64,000 nucleotides of DNA from Spinacia oleracea (GCF_020520425.1 NC_079492.1:141488361-141552360), one strand, 5' to 3'. Shown: positions 12,245 to 24,491, counted from the stretch's first letter. Numbers and translations: made by a program. Notes: generated from the sequence alone by a model not told the origin.

Positions 12245-12640
12245 CGGTGCTCTTGAGCTTTCTCCAATTCAATCCAAGTTCTTAGGCCGAGCGACCCTAT
12301 GATATGTGATGGTGCTTGAAGCTCTCTTTGTTGCTGCAACTTGATATTTTAGGTTGATCGATCTTCGGTGCTTGGAAGCTTTCTCCAGATCTCAAAAACC
12401 TTTGAAGAGATGTTGCTGCTTTTGAGCTTACTTCAGACTTCATATCTAAACATTTGGTGGATTCCTGGTGCTTGGTGGCATTTCTCCAGGAAATTTGACG
12501 ACTTATTTCTCTTTCAAGAAAATTCTGGTGCTTGGAAGCTTTCTCCAGATCTCAATGTAGCTTTCGCAAACCCCTGGTGCTTGGAAGCTTTCTCCAGATC
12601 GCTGGTTCTAGGTGTTTGGTGCTTTTGAGCTTTCTCCAAA
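12245..12640. repeat. Interspersed GGTGCTTGGAAGCTTTCTCC repeats
   Basis: At least six copies of a roughly 28-bp phrase occur near 12248, 12366, 12467, 12528, 12575 and 12618 with variable spacing. Arrays of this kind are common between pol and the 3' LTR of Tat/Ogre-type Gypsy elements. Here they lie downstream (minus sense) of the gag remnant, which fits. Confidence 0.65.
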
Positions 12641-13105
12641 CTTTGAGTAAATGACGACAAACTTTCATGGTCATCATTTTCCAAAAATAGTTTTTTGAAG
12701 ACAAAGTAACAATTTTTGTTTTACTAATGCCCCCATGTCGTACTTCATTTTAAAAACATTTGGTGTTTTTCAAAACATACGTACTCCTTTGAGTTTTTTT
12801 TTTATGGAATACAATTTCAAATTATATTCCAAAAATATTTTCAAATTTGTTTTTTTGATGTGGCTGGCCTTGAATTTGTTGATTATCCAAGATGCCTACG
12901 TACCAAATAAAGTGATTATTTTTCACTTTTTTGGATCAAGCCAAACGTAGTTCAAAGTTTTTTGCAATTTTTTTTTTGTTATGCAGTTTAGGCTCGTGCT
13001 TAGGAGATTTGAGGACGATCTTTTTCACCTTTGCCCCCAGGATCATTGTTGAAACTTCTTGCAGACCTGTGGACCCAAATCGTCAAAATCTCAACAAATG
13101 CTCGA

Positions 13106-14209
13106 CTAATCGGATTTTTCTTCGTGATTGGCTATCGAATTCTCCATTTCGTGAGCTCGAGTTGCCAAATCTTGGAAACTTTTGGGCTTGATTCCTTGCA
13201 AGATATAGACCAAGTCCCAATGCATGCCTTAGGTGCACATCTCAACTGCTGAAGTTTCGGGCAAATTATCCTTGCATTGAAGACTTAGTGTTCGCCAGCG
13301 ATCGATGTATTCCACGACCGGTTCATCCTCCAACTGGTTTGTTTGTGTCAACTCCAGCATGCTGACAATACGACGAGTGTTGATGAAGCGATTCAGGAAC
13401 AATTCTTCCATTTGGTCCCAGCTATCAATCGATCCAGATTCTAATTCGTCGGCATACCAATCGAAGGCAACTTCTTTTAGCGATCAAACAAACTGCTTCA
13501 CCAGCAAGTCCCCTTCGGTGCCAGCATTGTTACACGTTTCAATGAAATGTGCAACATGTTGTTTGGGATTTCCTTTTCCATCAAAAAACATGAATTTGGG
13601 AGGTTGATAAGCGTTGGGCATAACCAAGGCATCAATCCTTTTTGTGTAGGGTTTGATGTAATGGCCATTTTCGTTAGGATTTCCATCAAGTTGGTGTTTG
13701 ATAGTTTTTGCTATCAGATCTTTAATTTGTTGGAAGCAGAATGAATCACCATGTGGCTTTTTTCTCCTTCTTGGCTTGGACTTCACTGTCGATTTAGACT
13801 CATCGCTTCTGCCTTCACTTTCGGTTTCACCATTTTTGCTTTCTAGCTTCTTGGTCAAATTGACAATTTTTTCTTCTTGTCGTTTGATTTGGGCTCCCCT
13901 TTCTTCGCCGTCCTTGACAAGTTTTTCAAGGAGTTTCTTCATGCTCGTCAATTCTTCCTCAATGGTGTTTGCTTCAATCGCCATGACATTTACAACGACA
14001 ACGTCTATTGCTCCATTGCTTGGCTCCTGGGACGGACCTTGGATCGCTCCATTTCTTACCCCCTGTGACGAACCTTGGATTGATGTTGGAGGGAAGAACT
14101 TGTTGCTTTTGTAGCCACCGTTAGGGTTTGTTAGCGACGACAAAGTTGCATCAAAATGAATGGATCTTTTCTTGGCCACCATGATTGGATCCTCTTTCTT
14201 CATCGTCAT
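13106..14209 (-). pseudogene. Ty3/Gypsy gag polyprotein, broken by stop codons
   Basis: Minus-strand reading from 14209 has a basic/coiled-coil N-terminal part (EEELTSMKKLLEKLVKDGEE), then the typical plant Gypsy gag core: RIDALVMPNAYQPPKF, FDGKGNPKQHVAHFIETCNN and, after a TGA at 13484, SIDSWDQMEELFLNRFINTR and VEYIDRWRTLSLQCKD. A TAA at 13229 and a TAG at 13106 follow in the same frame. The TGA sits where related proteins have Arg (CGA), a typical methylated-CpG decay. The retained frame shows it decayed by point mutation. No protease or reverse transcriptase follows. Confidence 0.85.
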
Positions 14210-14277
14210 TCTTTTATGGCTTGAAAGTGCTTCAATATTTTGATTTTGGAGAAAGAGATGAGAGGTAGAAATTGTCC

Positions 14278-14295
14278 CACCGAGCGTGCCAAATT
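14278..14295 (-). other. Probable primer-binding region of the Gypsy element
   Basis: On the minus strand TTTGGCACGCTCGGTGGGAC follows two bases after the presumed LTR end. Phrases of the form TTGGCACGCCxGGTGGGAC are common just after Gypsy 5' LTRs in plants. Confidence 0.5.
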
Positions 14296-14296
14296 T

Positions 14297-15086
14297 GTAA
14301 ACACAAATTTCAGTGTCTGCAAAATAATAAACTCAAAATAATGTGAACAAAATATGTTTTATTGATTTTTGAAGTTTCTGGGTACAATCTCTAATATTTG
14401 CTCCTCTGATTCGATCTCCACTTTGTATTTGACTTGGTTCACGGACTGGATTGATTTGTACTTGAATGAGGGCCTTCGGGCTTGATCTCGTTCAAGAACA
14501 TTGATGTAGAAATAGAACGGCACGTCAGTTTTGTATGCTTGTTGTTCTTCTTCCGCCGGGATTATTTGATGTTGATTTGATGTTGCTCACGAACTGGCTT
14601 GATCTTCTTGAATAAGGACCTTCGGGCTTGATCTCGTCCAAGGTTGATCTTCTAGAATGGAACGGCACGTTGATTTGAATGCTTAATGTTCTTCTTCTAG
14701 GGAGAGAGTTGTGACTTGACTGGCAGGGAGAGATTTGAGAGTTTTAGGTCTTGCCGTCTGTTTCTCCTCCCCCCCCCCCCCCCACAAATGATGCAGGAAA
14801 CTCCTATTTATAGGAATGAGTTGAACTTTTAGGGTTTTATGTGTCTTTGGGCCTTTTTGTTTGGACTTGGTAGTCATGACCCGTTTATAACGGTTTAACC
14901 TATTTTGTTAGGTTTAACCATTAAAAATGTTCGGGTTTGATTAAAATAACTAAAAATGGCCTAAACTAATATGAGAACCCAAATCAATTAATTTAATAGA
15001 CCGTCAAATGATTTTCGAGTCAACACTTTGACTTTTGACCCAAACAATATCCAACGTGGCACGTTAACAAATTTTCCGTGCCTACA
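14297..15086 (-). repeat. Probable Gypsy 5' LTR
   Basis: On the minus strand it begins TGTAGGCACGG (at 15086) and ends TTTACA (at 14297), directly before the primer-binding phrase. It contains TATAAATA (minus, 14805-14812) followed by a 15-base G run. A matching 3' LTR was not found in the window, so the boundaries rest on TG..CA ends and context. Confidence 0.6.
14805..14812 (-). promoter_or_regulatory. Probable LTR TATA box
   Basis: TATAAATA on the minus strand inside the presumed LTR, about 500 bp before its end. Supported by position only. Confidence 0.4.
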
Positions 15087-16320
15087 AATAGAAATTAGTG
15101 TTGTATAATAAATAGCCCAGGAAATCGATCACTCGATCTACTACAAAAAGGACCATTGTATGAAATTGTAACCCTTAATTATAATTATGAACAATTACAA
15201 TTTTCATCAATTTCACGCATGGGGGAATGGTGAAAATGACTAACATCTTAGCATACGTATACACGGCAAAATCACAAAACATAACATCACAAAATAGTCT
15301 CTTTCGTAAGTTATTATTATACATGAAAACCCTAATTTCGTCACCGGAGACCACTGCCAACACAAAATTTGGTCAAAGTTATTATTATACATGAAAACCC
15401 TAATTTCGTAAGTTAGTAAAATCAACTCCTACTCCGTGGCCACAAAACTTGAAATCAAGCAAAAAAAAAAAAAAAAAAATCCTTACTAGAATCATCTAAA
15501 TTTCAATGGCGAAAATATATACACAATAATATGTTAACGTCAATAGCATGCAATTTGAATTGAAATTAGCGAATTGAATTACAACGAATTCAAAAACTAA
15601 GAAAAGTTAAGATGAAAATCAACCTAAAAGTTCCATGCAAGGAGCTAAATTATGGAGGCTTTTATGAGCTCCAATGGTAATTCGTAATACCTTTTATAGT
15701 TTTTTGCAGCATTGTAAAGAGACGAGAGAGATAATTAAGTTTGAAATTGAGGAAAGAAATTGTACACTAGCAACAAATTAGATGCGAGATGAGGTGATGG
15801 AAATTGCAAAAGCTTGTTTGAACAAGGAGAGAGATGAAGCTCATGAAATCTCGTTTGAAATCAGAAAAGAGATGAAGTTTTGGGCTAGGTAGACCGAGTT
15901 CATCAAGGAGTTTGCATAACACACTTGCAAAATAAAAAAAGTAAAAAAAAGGAAAGAGAAGAAGCTTCATTTTTGGGGCTAGGTTGACCAAGTTCATTAA
16001 GGAGTTTTGCATTTTTGAAGAACCTAGTTCAATTAAACATTTATAATAACAGAATTGGTAAAACACATAAAAAATAATTAATTAAAAATTCATAATATTT
16101 TCACACATTTTTTTTATGCAAATGAGTCGCAAAGGAAATACATCGTATAAATAAAAAAATAAAATCACAGGAGGGGATTTGAACCCGTGTCTTATCACAT
16201 CATTGTCATAGAAAAATGAAAATACAAGTATAATCATTAATAATTGTGTCAATAATGGTCCATAATTAAATTAGAGCACTCCTAATTACTCTAATACCAC
16301 TACTTTGCAAGTTTAGTTGT
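15087..16320. other. Intergenic; a 33-bp direct repeat and diverged duplications, no gene seen
   Basis: A 33-bp phrase (AGTTATTATTATACATGAAA and onward) occurs at about 15308 and 15377, a local duplication with a period of about 69 bp. A GGCTAGGTxGACC block also recurs at about 15880 and 15980. This region is the upstream side of the GAE gene. No clear TATA box is seen. A pyrimidine-rich leader starts at about 16340. Confidence 0.5.
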
Positions 16321-16536
16321 TAAAAAATTGCCAACTAATCTCCCTCCCCCTCTTTCTCTCTCCTCCTTCAATCCCCACCACCACCCACCCACCATTATCG
16401 CAGACCTCAAGAAACCCCCCTTTTCTTCTTCAAATCATCCCAATTTCCCAATAATTTTCCAAACCCCTAATTTCTTAGATTTCTGCTTTTCCTTTCGGAA
16501 ATTAGGGTTTTCAATTTCTTCAATTTCCCGATTGCA

Positions 16537-17877
16537 ATGTCGCAGCTCAAAACGATTGGTCACATGGCGGATGATATCCCATCAACCCCTGGAAAATTCA
16601 AGCCTGAAAAGTCATCGGTTTACTTCAACAGAATCCGATGGTACTCTTCCCTCTCCAAACTCACCCTCTGGTCTTTCCTCTTTCTCTCTCTTCTTCTTTT
16701 CCTCTTCTTCGCCTCACCCCGCCTTGAACGACATGGGGATAGCTTCCAAACCGTGTCAAAAACCGCCACCGCTGCCACCTGGGGCGGCCACGACTGGGAA
16801 CTCCGCGTTCGGCAATCTGCACGGGTGAAGCACGGCGCCCACGGTCTTACCGTGCTCGTAACTGGTGCATCAGGCTTCGTTGGGACCCATGTTTCGATGG
16901 CGCTACGGCGGCGAGGAGATGGCGTTTTGGGTCTCGACAATTTTAACAACTACTATGACCCTTCTTTGAAACGATCTCGCCAGAAACTTCTAGAACGTGC
17001 TGGAATCTTTGTTGTGGAAGGTGATATCAACGATCGAGATCTTTTGACCAAACTGTTTGATGTTGTGGCCTTTACTCATGTGATGCATCTTGCTGCTCAA
17101 GCTGGGGTAAGGTATGCAATGGAGAACCCTAAATCTTATGTTAATAGTAACATTGCTGGACTTGTTAATTTGTTGGAAGTTTGTAAATCTGCAAACCCAC
17201 AACCTTCAATTGTTTGGGCTTCTAGTAGTTCTGTTTATGGATTGAATTCAAAGGTTCCATTTTCTGAAAAAGATCGAACCGATCAGCCTGCGAGTTTGTA
17301 TGCTGCTACTAAGAAAGCTGGGGAAGAAATTACTCATACTTATAATCACATTTACGGGTTGTCAATTACTGGGTTGCGTTTCTTTACTGTTTATGGACCA
17401 TGGGGTAGGCCTGATATGGCGTATTTCTTCTTTGCGAAGGATATGTTGAAGGGGAAGCAGATTAAGGTGTTTGAGGGTCCAAATCATTCGACTGTTGCAA
17501 GGGACTTCACCTACATTGATGATATTGTGAAGGGGTGTTTAGGGGCGTTGGATACTGCCAAGAAGAGTACTGGGACTGGTGGGAAGAAGAAGGGGCCTGC
17601 ACAATTTAGGATCTTTAATTTGGGGAATACTTCGCCTGTTAGTGTTACTGAGTTGGTTAGTATCTTGGAGAAGCTCCTTAAAGTGAAGGCTAATAAGAAG
17701 GTTTTGCCACTGCCTAGGAATGGGGATGTTCCATTTACACATGCCAATATCACTTTGGCTCAGAAGGAGCTCAGTTATAAGCCTACAACTGCTTTGCAGA
17801 CGGGGTTGAAGAAGTTTGTTAGGTGGTATTCGAGTTACTACTCTGACTCGAAGAAGAAGAGTGGCTCTGTTTGGTGA
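16537..17877 (+). CDS. GAE: UDP-glucuronate 4-epimerase (GAE family), 446 aa
   Basis: Interconverts UDP-glucuronate and UDP-galacturonate, supplying galacturonate for pectin, and acts as a type II membrane protein of the Golgi. The single open frame has no introns, as is usual for the plant family, and 446 aa is the normal length. One membrane segment lies at about residues 43-60 after a short cytosolic tail with DDIPSTPGKFK, typical of the family. The extended short-chain dehydrogenase/reductase domain follows: NAD motif TGASGFVG (109-116), HLAAQAGVRY (184-193), WASSSSVYG (227-235), catalytic Tyr255-xxx-Lys259 in YAATK, and RFFTVYGPWGRPDMA (281-295). ARDFTYIDDIVKG and the GDVPFTHA substrate region are present. 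Met10 (16564, ATGGCG) has a better start context than Met1 and is an alternative start. The identification is secure; which GAE paralogue it is cannot be told. Confidence 0.97.
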   Translation: MSQLKTIGHMADDIPSTPGKFKPEKSSVYFNRIRWYSSLSKLTLWSFLFLSLLLFLFFASPRLERHGDSFQTVSKTATAATWGGHDWELRVRQSARVKHGAHGLTVLVTGASGFVGTHVSMALRRRGDGVLGLDNFNNYYDPSLKRSRQKLLERAGIFVVEGDINDRDLLTKLFDVVAFTHVMHLAAQAGVRYAMENPKSYVNSNIAGLVNLLEVCKSANPQPSIVWASSSSVYGLNSKVPFSEKDRTDQPASLYAATKKAGEEITHTYNHIYGLSITGLRFFTVYGPWGRPDMAYFFFAKDMLKGKQIKVFEGPNHSTVARDFTYIDDIVKGCLGALDTAKKSTGTGGKKKGPAQFRIFNLGNTSPVSVTELVSILEKLLKVKANKKVLPLPRNGDVPFTHANITLAQKELSYKPTTALQTGLKKFVRWYSSYYSDSKKKSGSVW

Positions 17878-20636
17878 AACTGGAAGTTGTGATGTTTGAG
17901 GATATATCAAACTAGGAGAGTGCTTTCTGGCAATCTGCTAAAATTGGAGGTTTTTGGTCCATGTTTTCTGTTTGCAGAAGCGTACCTCGATTGGAGTAAT
18001 GGAATATTGGAGGTATCTTCATTGCTTTTCTATTCACACATTGCTTTGTTCTTTTAGGGTTAGGTATCACTAATAGTTAGCAAATGTACAGCTTCTGAAT
18101 TCAGACTACAACTTTACAGTTTCAATAACATTACGCTGGTTCATTTATCTTCTGTTATAATTTTGAATACCAGTTGCAATATTTTTAGATTGGTAACTGA
18201 GTTTTTGTTCAAACTCGCTCTGTATTTTACTAGTTTTGATTAATATTGCTCTTTGATTATTTCTCTTTGTCTTATTCAGCCTATTTATTGAAAGATTTAA
18301 AAGTGAAGTGCTTGGCAGGGTTGGCTTATGCGAACAATTAAACGGTTTTATACTTCAAAACCATGAATATCTAATACTCTAATGTGATGTATCTTATGCT
18401 AGTAGTTTTTGATGTTCTTATTAAGCTCCTCCCTTATTTCCTACATTTTCCCTCCCTTCATGAGTGTGCATGATGCTTTATATCAAGTTAGGATGATATT
18501 ACTTTATGGTTTCACTCACTGCCATTTTATCCAAACCCGAGTAATCATTTGGCGAACTGGGAGCCCTTTTAACAGGATGGAACAACCAATCAGATGTGTG
18601 TAACTGTAAGACATGTGATATACTGTTACAGTTTCATGAATGAAATATTTTATGTAAAATGCATATTGGGTTCTTGGGGCGTAATTTTTACTCTCTTGAG
18701 AACTTGAAAATTTTGATGCTAAAGAACACTATTATTTAATTCTTTAGCGTTCAGATTGAGGTCGATTATGGTTGTTCTATGGCTCTTTTGATCTTCCAAG
18801 TCCACCTAGTAATACAGACAATGATGAATGATCCATGGGTTTTTCTGAAATTGATTAAGGTTGATTAACTGGTTGTTCCATGACTCTTTTGATCTTCCGT
18901 GTCTACAGAGTTATACGGACAACGATCAGGGGTTTTTCTGAAATTGTTTATCCACAGAAGATTTGAACCTATTTGTAACACTAGATGTTACCCTTTTGGG
19001 ATAGTTGTTACTTGTTAGTAGATGAGCTGGCATTTGCTACTTCTTAAGGTTTGATGGATACATATTGCTTTACTTGTCTTTCATGCTGGGTGACTGAACT
19101 CTTGAATAGAACACAATTGAGTGTCTTGACTATTCAGATAGAGGTGAACCATAATGATATTCACATGAACTTTTTGTACCAATATTTTACAGCTGGGACA
19201 GCTTTTAAGTATGCAGTTTTGAGTAAATTTACAGTGCCTTTCTCCACTTGCCATGTTTTCACTGTGTTAGAGCGCTTTAGAAGTTGCAGGACCAATGGAA
19301 GGGTGCTATTGTCCCAGTGACATAATAAGTTGAGAAAACTCTCCCTTGAGAATTACAAACCTTCTCTTTTTGTGTGGGAAGTTGGGAACCAATGTGCTTC
19401 ACCTTTTTAATTGTTTTACCAGGTTCAGCCAATTAGTTCTATTGCAAATGTTGCAGGCACGGCTATTCTGATGAATGTTATTCAGCAAGTTGCAAATTTA
19501 CTGAACTTTGACTTGTAAGTTTGTTAGCATTGCATAGCAGATTCTACCAGACTACATATTTGATTGACTGATTTGCTTTTCAAGTATGATATGTTCATGA
19601 AACAAGTGGCTTTTCTGTAAGAATGCATTTCATCGGTTTTACAAACCCAGAAATTGTATAAGACCTTTGAATCATGTAGATCATATTACAATCCTTGGAT
19701 TGGAAACTCAAGCTATGTTATGGACTTTTGATTCTTGGCCGACTTCTTGCTGGGTCAAGTACTAAAATCTAGCAAACATCTCAGGGTATACCGAATTACC
19801 GATTGATGTGATCCCTTGCAACTTGCAAGGGTTGTGGCTGCTTTGCTGAAGATATGAAGTTTCCTCCTCTGGTGAATGCATTTCTTGGATTTGGTTTTGA
19901 CTAAACTTTTAATTAGGTTTGATTTTTCTGTTGACTGTAGCACATATGACTCTTTTCATGTTTTAGTTGGCGGAAGTTGCTGTTTGAATTGAACTTTTGC
20001 TTAAGATTTGTTTACATTTGAGTTATGATAATATCATTTGGTGGCCATATTTGGTTATTTACCTTGTAAATCGAAAATACTATACCGTTATACGAAAGTA
20101 ATGTGACATTAAATGTATAAATACTTTCTTGCATCAATGACATTAAATGTACAAGTATGTTTTTACATCATTCGGGGTATGATATTATGATGTCAATTTC
20201 CATGCCAGTTTTTATATATAAAAAATGTGTTTCAAACTATAAAAAATTGTTATCAAAATGTAAAACGTATGCGCCTTAATGTAAATGTGCTTATATAGTA
20301 AACCATGTTTGCTTTTAAATCGTAAAAATGTGTATTAGAATTATTAAACGGTAAAAAATTGCTTAAAATTATAAAAATGACAAAATGAAAGTTGTTTTGA
20401 TTTGATAGATTACCGTCTTTGGAGATTTGGTCGATTATGTAATTTAGTGGGTTTCCACTTTCTGTTATGTGTGTTGTTGACTTTGTCAAAACTTGGCTTT
20501 TTTGTTGTGTTCTTAACTTTTATGTAAACCTTGCTCCAAATTTCAGCAAATGTTGTCACGTACTTGTATGAGTTATTTAACAATACCCGGAACAAATGTT
20601 GTCGTTTAAAAGTACATATTTCATACGAAAATACTA
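17878..20636. other. GAE 3' flank and intergenic DNA, no gene recognised
   Basis: It begins with the likely GAE 3' UTR (to roughly 18100-18300, no clear polyadenylation signal chosen). Only short frames occur and none resembles a protein. A tandem duplication lies at 18751-18946. Confidence 0.5.
18751..18946. repeat. Imperfect tandem duplication, about 100-bp unit
   Basis: The phrase GATTGAGGTCGATTATGG...CTCTTTTGATCTTCC...GGGTTTTTCTGAAATTG occurs at about 18751-18850 and again, diverged, at about 18852-18946. Non-coding. Confidence 0.6.
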
Positions 20637-20992
20637 CTCCCTCCGTTCCTAAATACGTGTTTATTTTGGACATGTACATGGTAATTAATAAAATTGAATG
20701 GTGTGTAAGAGGTAATAATTGGGAATGTTTTTTTTTTTTGGGAAAGGAAAAAGTAGATAATTGTTTATTGATAAAGTATAAATAAAAGTGGAGGTGGTGA
20801 TTGAAAAGTGGAAAAAGTGTAGAATGTGTAAGAAAAGGTAATAATGATGTATAGAAAAGTGGGAAAAGTGTATGGAAAAGTGGGAAAAATGTATAGAAAA
20901 GTGGGAAAGGTGTATGTCCAAAAACGGAAAGTAGACACATAAAAGGGAACGCCATAAATGGAAACTGGACACGTATTTAGGAACGGAGGGAG
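20637..20992. mobile_element. Stowaway-type MITE, 356 bp
   Basis: Perfect 24-bp terminal inverted repeats (CTCCCTCCGTTCCTAAATAC and onward) are flanked by TA on both sides. The interior carries repeated AAAAGTGGGAAAAGTGTATG phrases. Both ends are intact, suggesting a relatively recent copy. Open frames crossing it are chance frames. Confidence 0.92.
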
Positions 20993-22221
20993 TATTATTA
21001 TTCACATGACTATTCTTGCAATAATATTAACAGAATTATAAAGAAAAAACACCAATATGAAAAGTCGACCAAAGGAGAGTCTCCAATTTCCTAACGATGC
21101 TAGAAAAACAGAACTAACAAAAGCTTGAAGAAGAGGACAAACTTTGGTCATTAACATACCGAACTAAATCTCATGACAAAAAAAAGCCTGAACTAAAATC
21201 ACTACAATCCTTGGAAGGTTGACTTCTTTTTATCAACCACATACATCAAATCCTTCGAATTTCCTATAATATTGTTGTTGCAAATTTGCATCTTTCCTCT
21301 AAAGGGGTTACCTCGTGTCTTGCGTGAATGCTGGTCCTTCTTTTGTCAGACAACACCTACACTTCAATGAACTAAAAGTATTAGCATTGACGTTTTCTAA
21401 GGCTTAAGAAAGAAATGATAAAAGGCTATAACTGATTCAAGGCAATTAAACACAAATAAGTATTTAGGATTCAATCAAATCATTGTTTCACAAATATACA
21501 GCTCTTTTTCACCTTGTAATATGTTCATGTAACATGTTTCCGAACTTCTGAACATGATTTCTCAATCTCATTCCCATATTGCATTCCCTAGCATCACATA
21601 AGCCGGCAAGCCACTTACACACATCAAACATAAACATGAACATCACATCACTCTGATTTATTCAACATTTTCAGATATTTCAGGGAAATAGAGCCTATAG
21701 CTTGAAAAGATGCTCATCCCTGAACAAATTTTCAAGATCAATGTCTCACATGTGATCAAGTTTGGGGTAGAGGTCCTAGCAGCATAAAACAAGTATTCTG
21801 TTGTTAAAAATTCAAGATTTAAAAACAAAATCTTTTAGCATATTCGATACTCATGATGCTAATCCCAGCACAAACTTTAAAGATCAACATCTCACACGTC
21901 ATCAAGTTCGCAGTAGAGGTCGTAGAAGCATGAAACAAAGTATTTCCATAAAGGATTCAAGACATGTTCGTTAAGTTATTTTAAAATAAAAAAAAACTTT
22001 TAGGAAACTATTCAAATTTGACACTCCATTATTAACACTCAATAACCAGACCTTTTTAGGGGGGGGGGGGGGGGGGGGGAGAAGGGCACATCTGGTACTT
22101 CCAGCCACGCATTCACAAACCTCAGAATATCAGCATCCGCCTAATGGCTTTTTTCACCAAATTACTTCCAGAAGATGTTTCCTACCATCAGACCTGGGGG
22201 GATTAGTGCTAGTAATGCGTG
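20993..22221. other. Intergenic, with a 130-bp imperfect duplication and a 21-G run
   Basis: No gene recognised. Blocks 21706-21830 and 21842-21965 are diverged copies (both contain GATCAA-ATCTCACA...ATCAAGTT...GTAGAGGTC). A run of 21 G lies at 22059-22079. Confidence 0.5.
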
Positions 22222-22630
22222 TGTAATGACTCCTTAAGGCCCCTCCTTTTCTGATTATGTCAGACGTAAAGACAGGGGTAAGATGAGCAAGATACTATAG
22301 TTCTGTTAGAAGGGATTATGAGTTGACAGGAAGTTGTTAGAGACTCAGAGGAGAGTGAGCACCGAGTTTGTAATAAAAAGGGGAAGGGAGTAGTTAGAGA
22401 ATCATAACATTTATCTAATGGTGCATTATCTTCACCTGATTCTCCCGAACTTATTTGAAGACCTGATTGGAACTTATTGCAAGAGAGTAAATTTATTGGA
22501 CCTGTTTTTTTTAATTTTAAAGGTGAATAGGACGCACCCTAACCCCCCCCCCCCCCCCCCCTCCCTCTCTCTTCCCATAAATTTCCTGTTAATCTTTCTT
22601 TCCTGCTAGTAAATTATTCTGTTCATTACA
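22222..22630 (+). repeat. Left LTR of the old Gypsy element
   Basis: TGTAATGACTCC start and CATTACA end. It contains a 19-C run (22543-22561) that is absent from the right copy. Clearly diverged from 24492-24815, so the insertion is old. Confidence 0.65.
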
Positions 22631-22659
22631 TTGTGATCTCAAGAAACGTCATAGCATTT

Positions 22660-24430
22660 TTGGCCATGCCTTTTGGCTAGACCAATGGCCCATTAACTTT
22701 TCGCTGTTTTCAGTCACTCATGAATGAGGTACTTCACGTTATTTGCGCAAGTGTATTTTAGTTTGCTTTGACGACATACTCATATACAGGCAAAAGTAGG
22801 CTGTCCTTACCGAGTGCTTAAGAGTATTACTACAGAGTACAAACTCTTGAAGAACACCGAGTCTTTGCCCAATAAGAAAAAATGTTAGAAAGGAGACCAC
22901 CAATGAACTTGAGAGAGCTAAGAGGACTTCATGGACTAACAGCAGAAGTTTATTGCTCAAAATGCTCAAGATTGCTCAACCCCTAAACAGAGCAATTGAG
23001 GAAAGATGACTTCAGTGGCATTTGAAAAGTTAAAGAAAGCTAAGGTTTCCTCCTGTTTTGGCTATGCCAAAATTTGCAAGACTCTTCATAGTGGAAACCG
23101 ACGCCTCTAGATATGGGGTAGGGGTCGTGTTAATGCAGGACGGCACCACTATTGCTTTTTTTAGCAAGATTCTAAGGCCCAGGGCTTTTGTGTACGAAAA
23201 GGAGAGCAGTACAAAGTGGAAACACTACTTATTGGGGTGATAACTTATTATCCGGACAGATTAACAAAGTTTGCGGGGCAACGGCGTGAGATTGGCAGAA
23301 ATGGATGAACAAATTAATAGGGTTTGATTTTTGACGTTCACAATAATCCCAGAGCCTCAAATAGAGTTGCAGATGCCTTATTTAGGAAGCCTGAAGGGGG
23401 TGTGAAGTTGAGAGCCTTAATCACTTCTAGTGGGGTCGATTGAAAGGATCTGTACAAAGCCGAGGACTGTTAGATTCTATAAATAAGGCAGGACCGCAGG
23501 ATATCTAGCAAGAAGAGAAGTAGCACATATGGTTTGAGGTATGTCATTCCGAGTACTTCTGCATTTATCCCCATTGGACAATCCTTTTGAGGGAACATCA
23601 TAATTTTCCAATCGGGGGCCAATCAGGGGATCTCAAAACTTACTTAAGGATGGCTGCAGACTGGTATTGGCATGGGATGCGCAAGGATGTAGTTGCATAT
23701 GTGCAACGATGTGGGGTTTGTAAACCAAAATGCCTCTAACCAAAACCCAGCAGGGTTTTTCCCTGTCTTCCTTGGTGTGGGAACTGGGAAGATATCTCAA
23801 TGGATTTCATTGAAGGCTTGCCTTTATCGAAGGGAGTAGATATTATTTTAATGGTTGTTGACAGGTTGTCCAAATATGCCAACTTCTTGGGACTAAAATA
23901 CCCCTTTACTGCCCTCTCGGGGGGCATATCTGTTCATCAAAATAATTGTGACGCTTCATGTTTTTCCAGCCTCAATGGTCTCTGATCAAGATAGGAGACT
24001 TATGAGCATCTTTTGGAAGGAATTGTTTTGCGTTCAAGGAGCTCCACTCAAAAGGAGTACTGCATGCATCTACAGTCTGAGAATGTGAACAGAGGGTTGG
24101 AGTGGCTGGGCAACCTAGAACTTGGGCACAGTTGGCTGCCGTGGGCTGAATCCTACGATAACTCCTCAACTCACCTATCCACTTAGATGAGACTATTCAA
24201 GATCATGTACGGAAGAGACCCCCTCACGTGCTTAATCAGGAAGGGGCACGCTCCAGTTGACAGCTAGGAAGAAATGCTGCAAGAAAGAGATGTGTTGCTC
24301 GATGACCTGAAAATTAATCTAATGAAAGCTCACAAACAATGAAGTTGGCTAGTAATTCTAACAGAAGGGAGGAATCACTTGAGCTTGGTGATCAAGTGTA
24401 ACTAAAACAACAGCCCTATAAAGACAAGGT
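22660..24430 (+). pseudogene. Gypsy pol remnant: reverse transcriptase end, RNase H, integrase
   Basis: In order: the RT phrase MPFG-TN at about 22664; the RNase H start at 23058-23240 with VETDASRYGVGVVLMQDG, IAFFSK and WKHYLLG; the integrase zinc-binding region at about 23640-23730 with TYLRMAADWYWHGMRKDVVA and CGVCKPK; the integrase core start at 23800-23900 with [20 protein letters not shown] and DRLSKYA; and FWKELFCVQG at about 24010. Many stops and frameshifts break it. The order RT-RNaseH-integrase is diagnostic of Gypsy. Confidence 0.88.
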
Positions 24431-24491
24431 GAGTCTATTGTGATTCATCCTTCCACCTTGAGGACAAGGTGAGTCTTTGGGCGAGGGGTTA

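Noticed and set aside
16172-16200. tRNA-like GGGTTCAAATCCCCTCCTGTG on the minus strand
   Set aside because: Resembles a box B or T-arm only; no acceptor-stem partner, box A or target duplication, so neither a tRNA gene nor a definable SINE.
20410-21005. Overlapping frames up to 181 aa on the minus strand
   Set aside because: They lie in the Stowaway MITE and consist of repeated FPLFHT-like phrases from its internal repeats.
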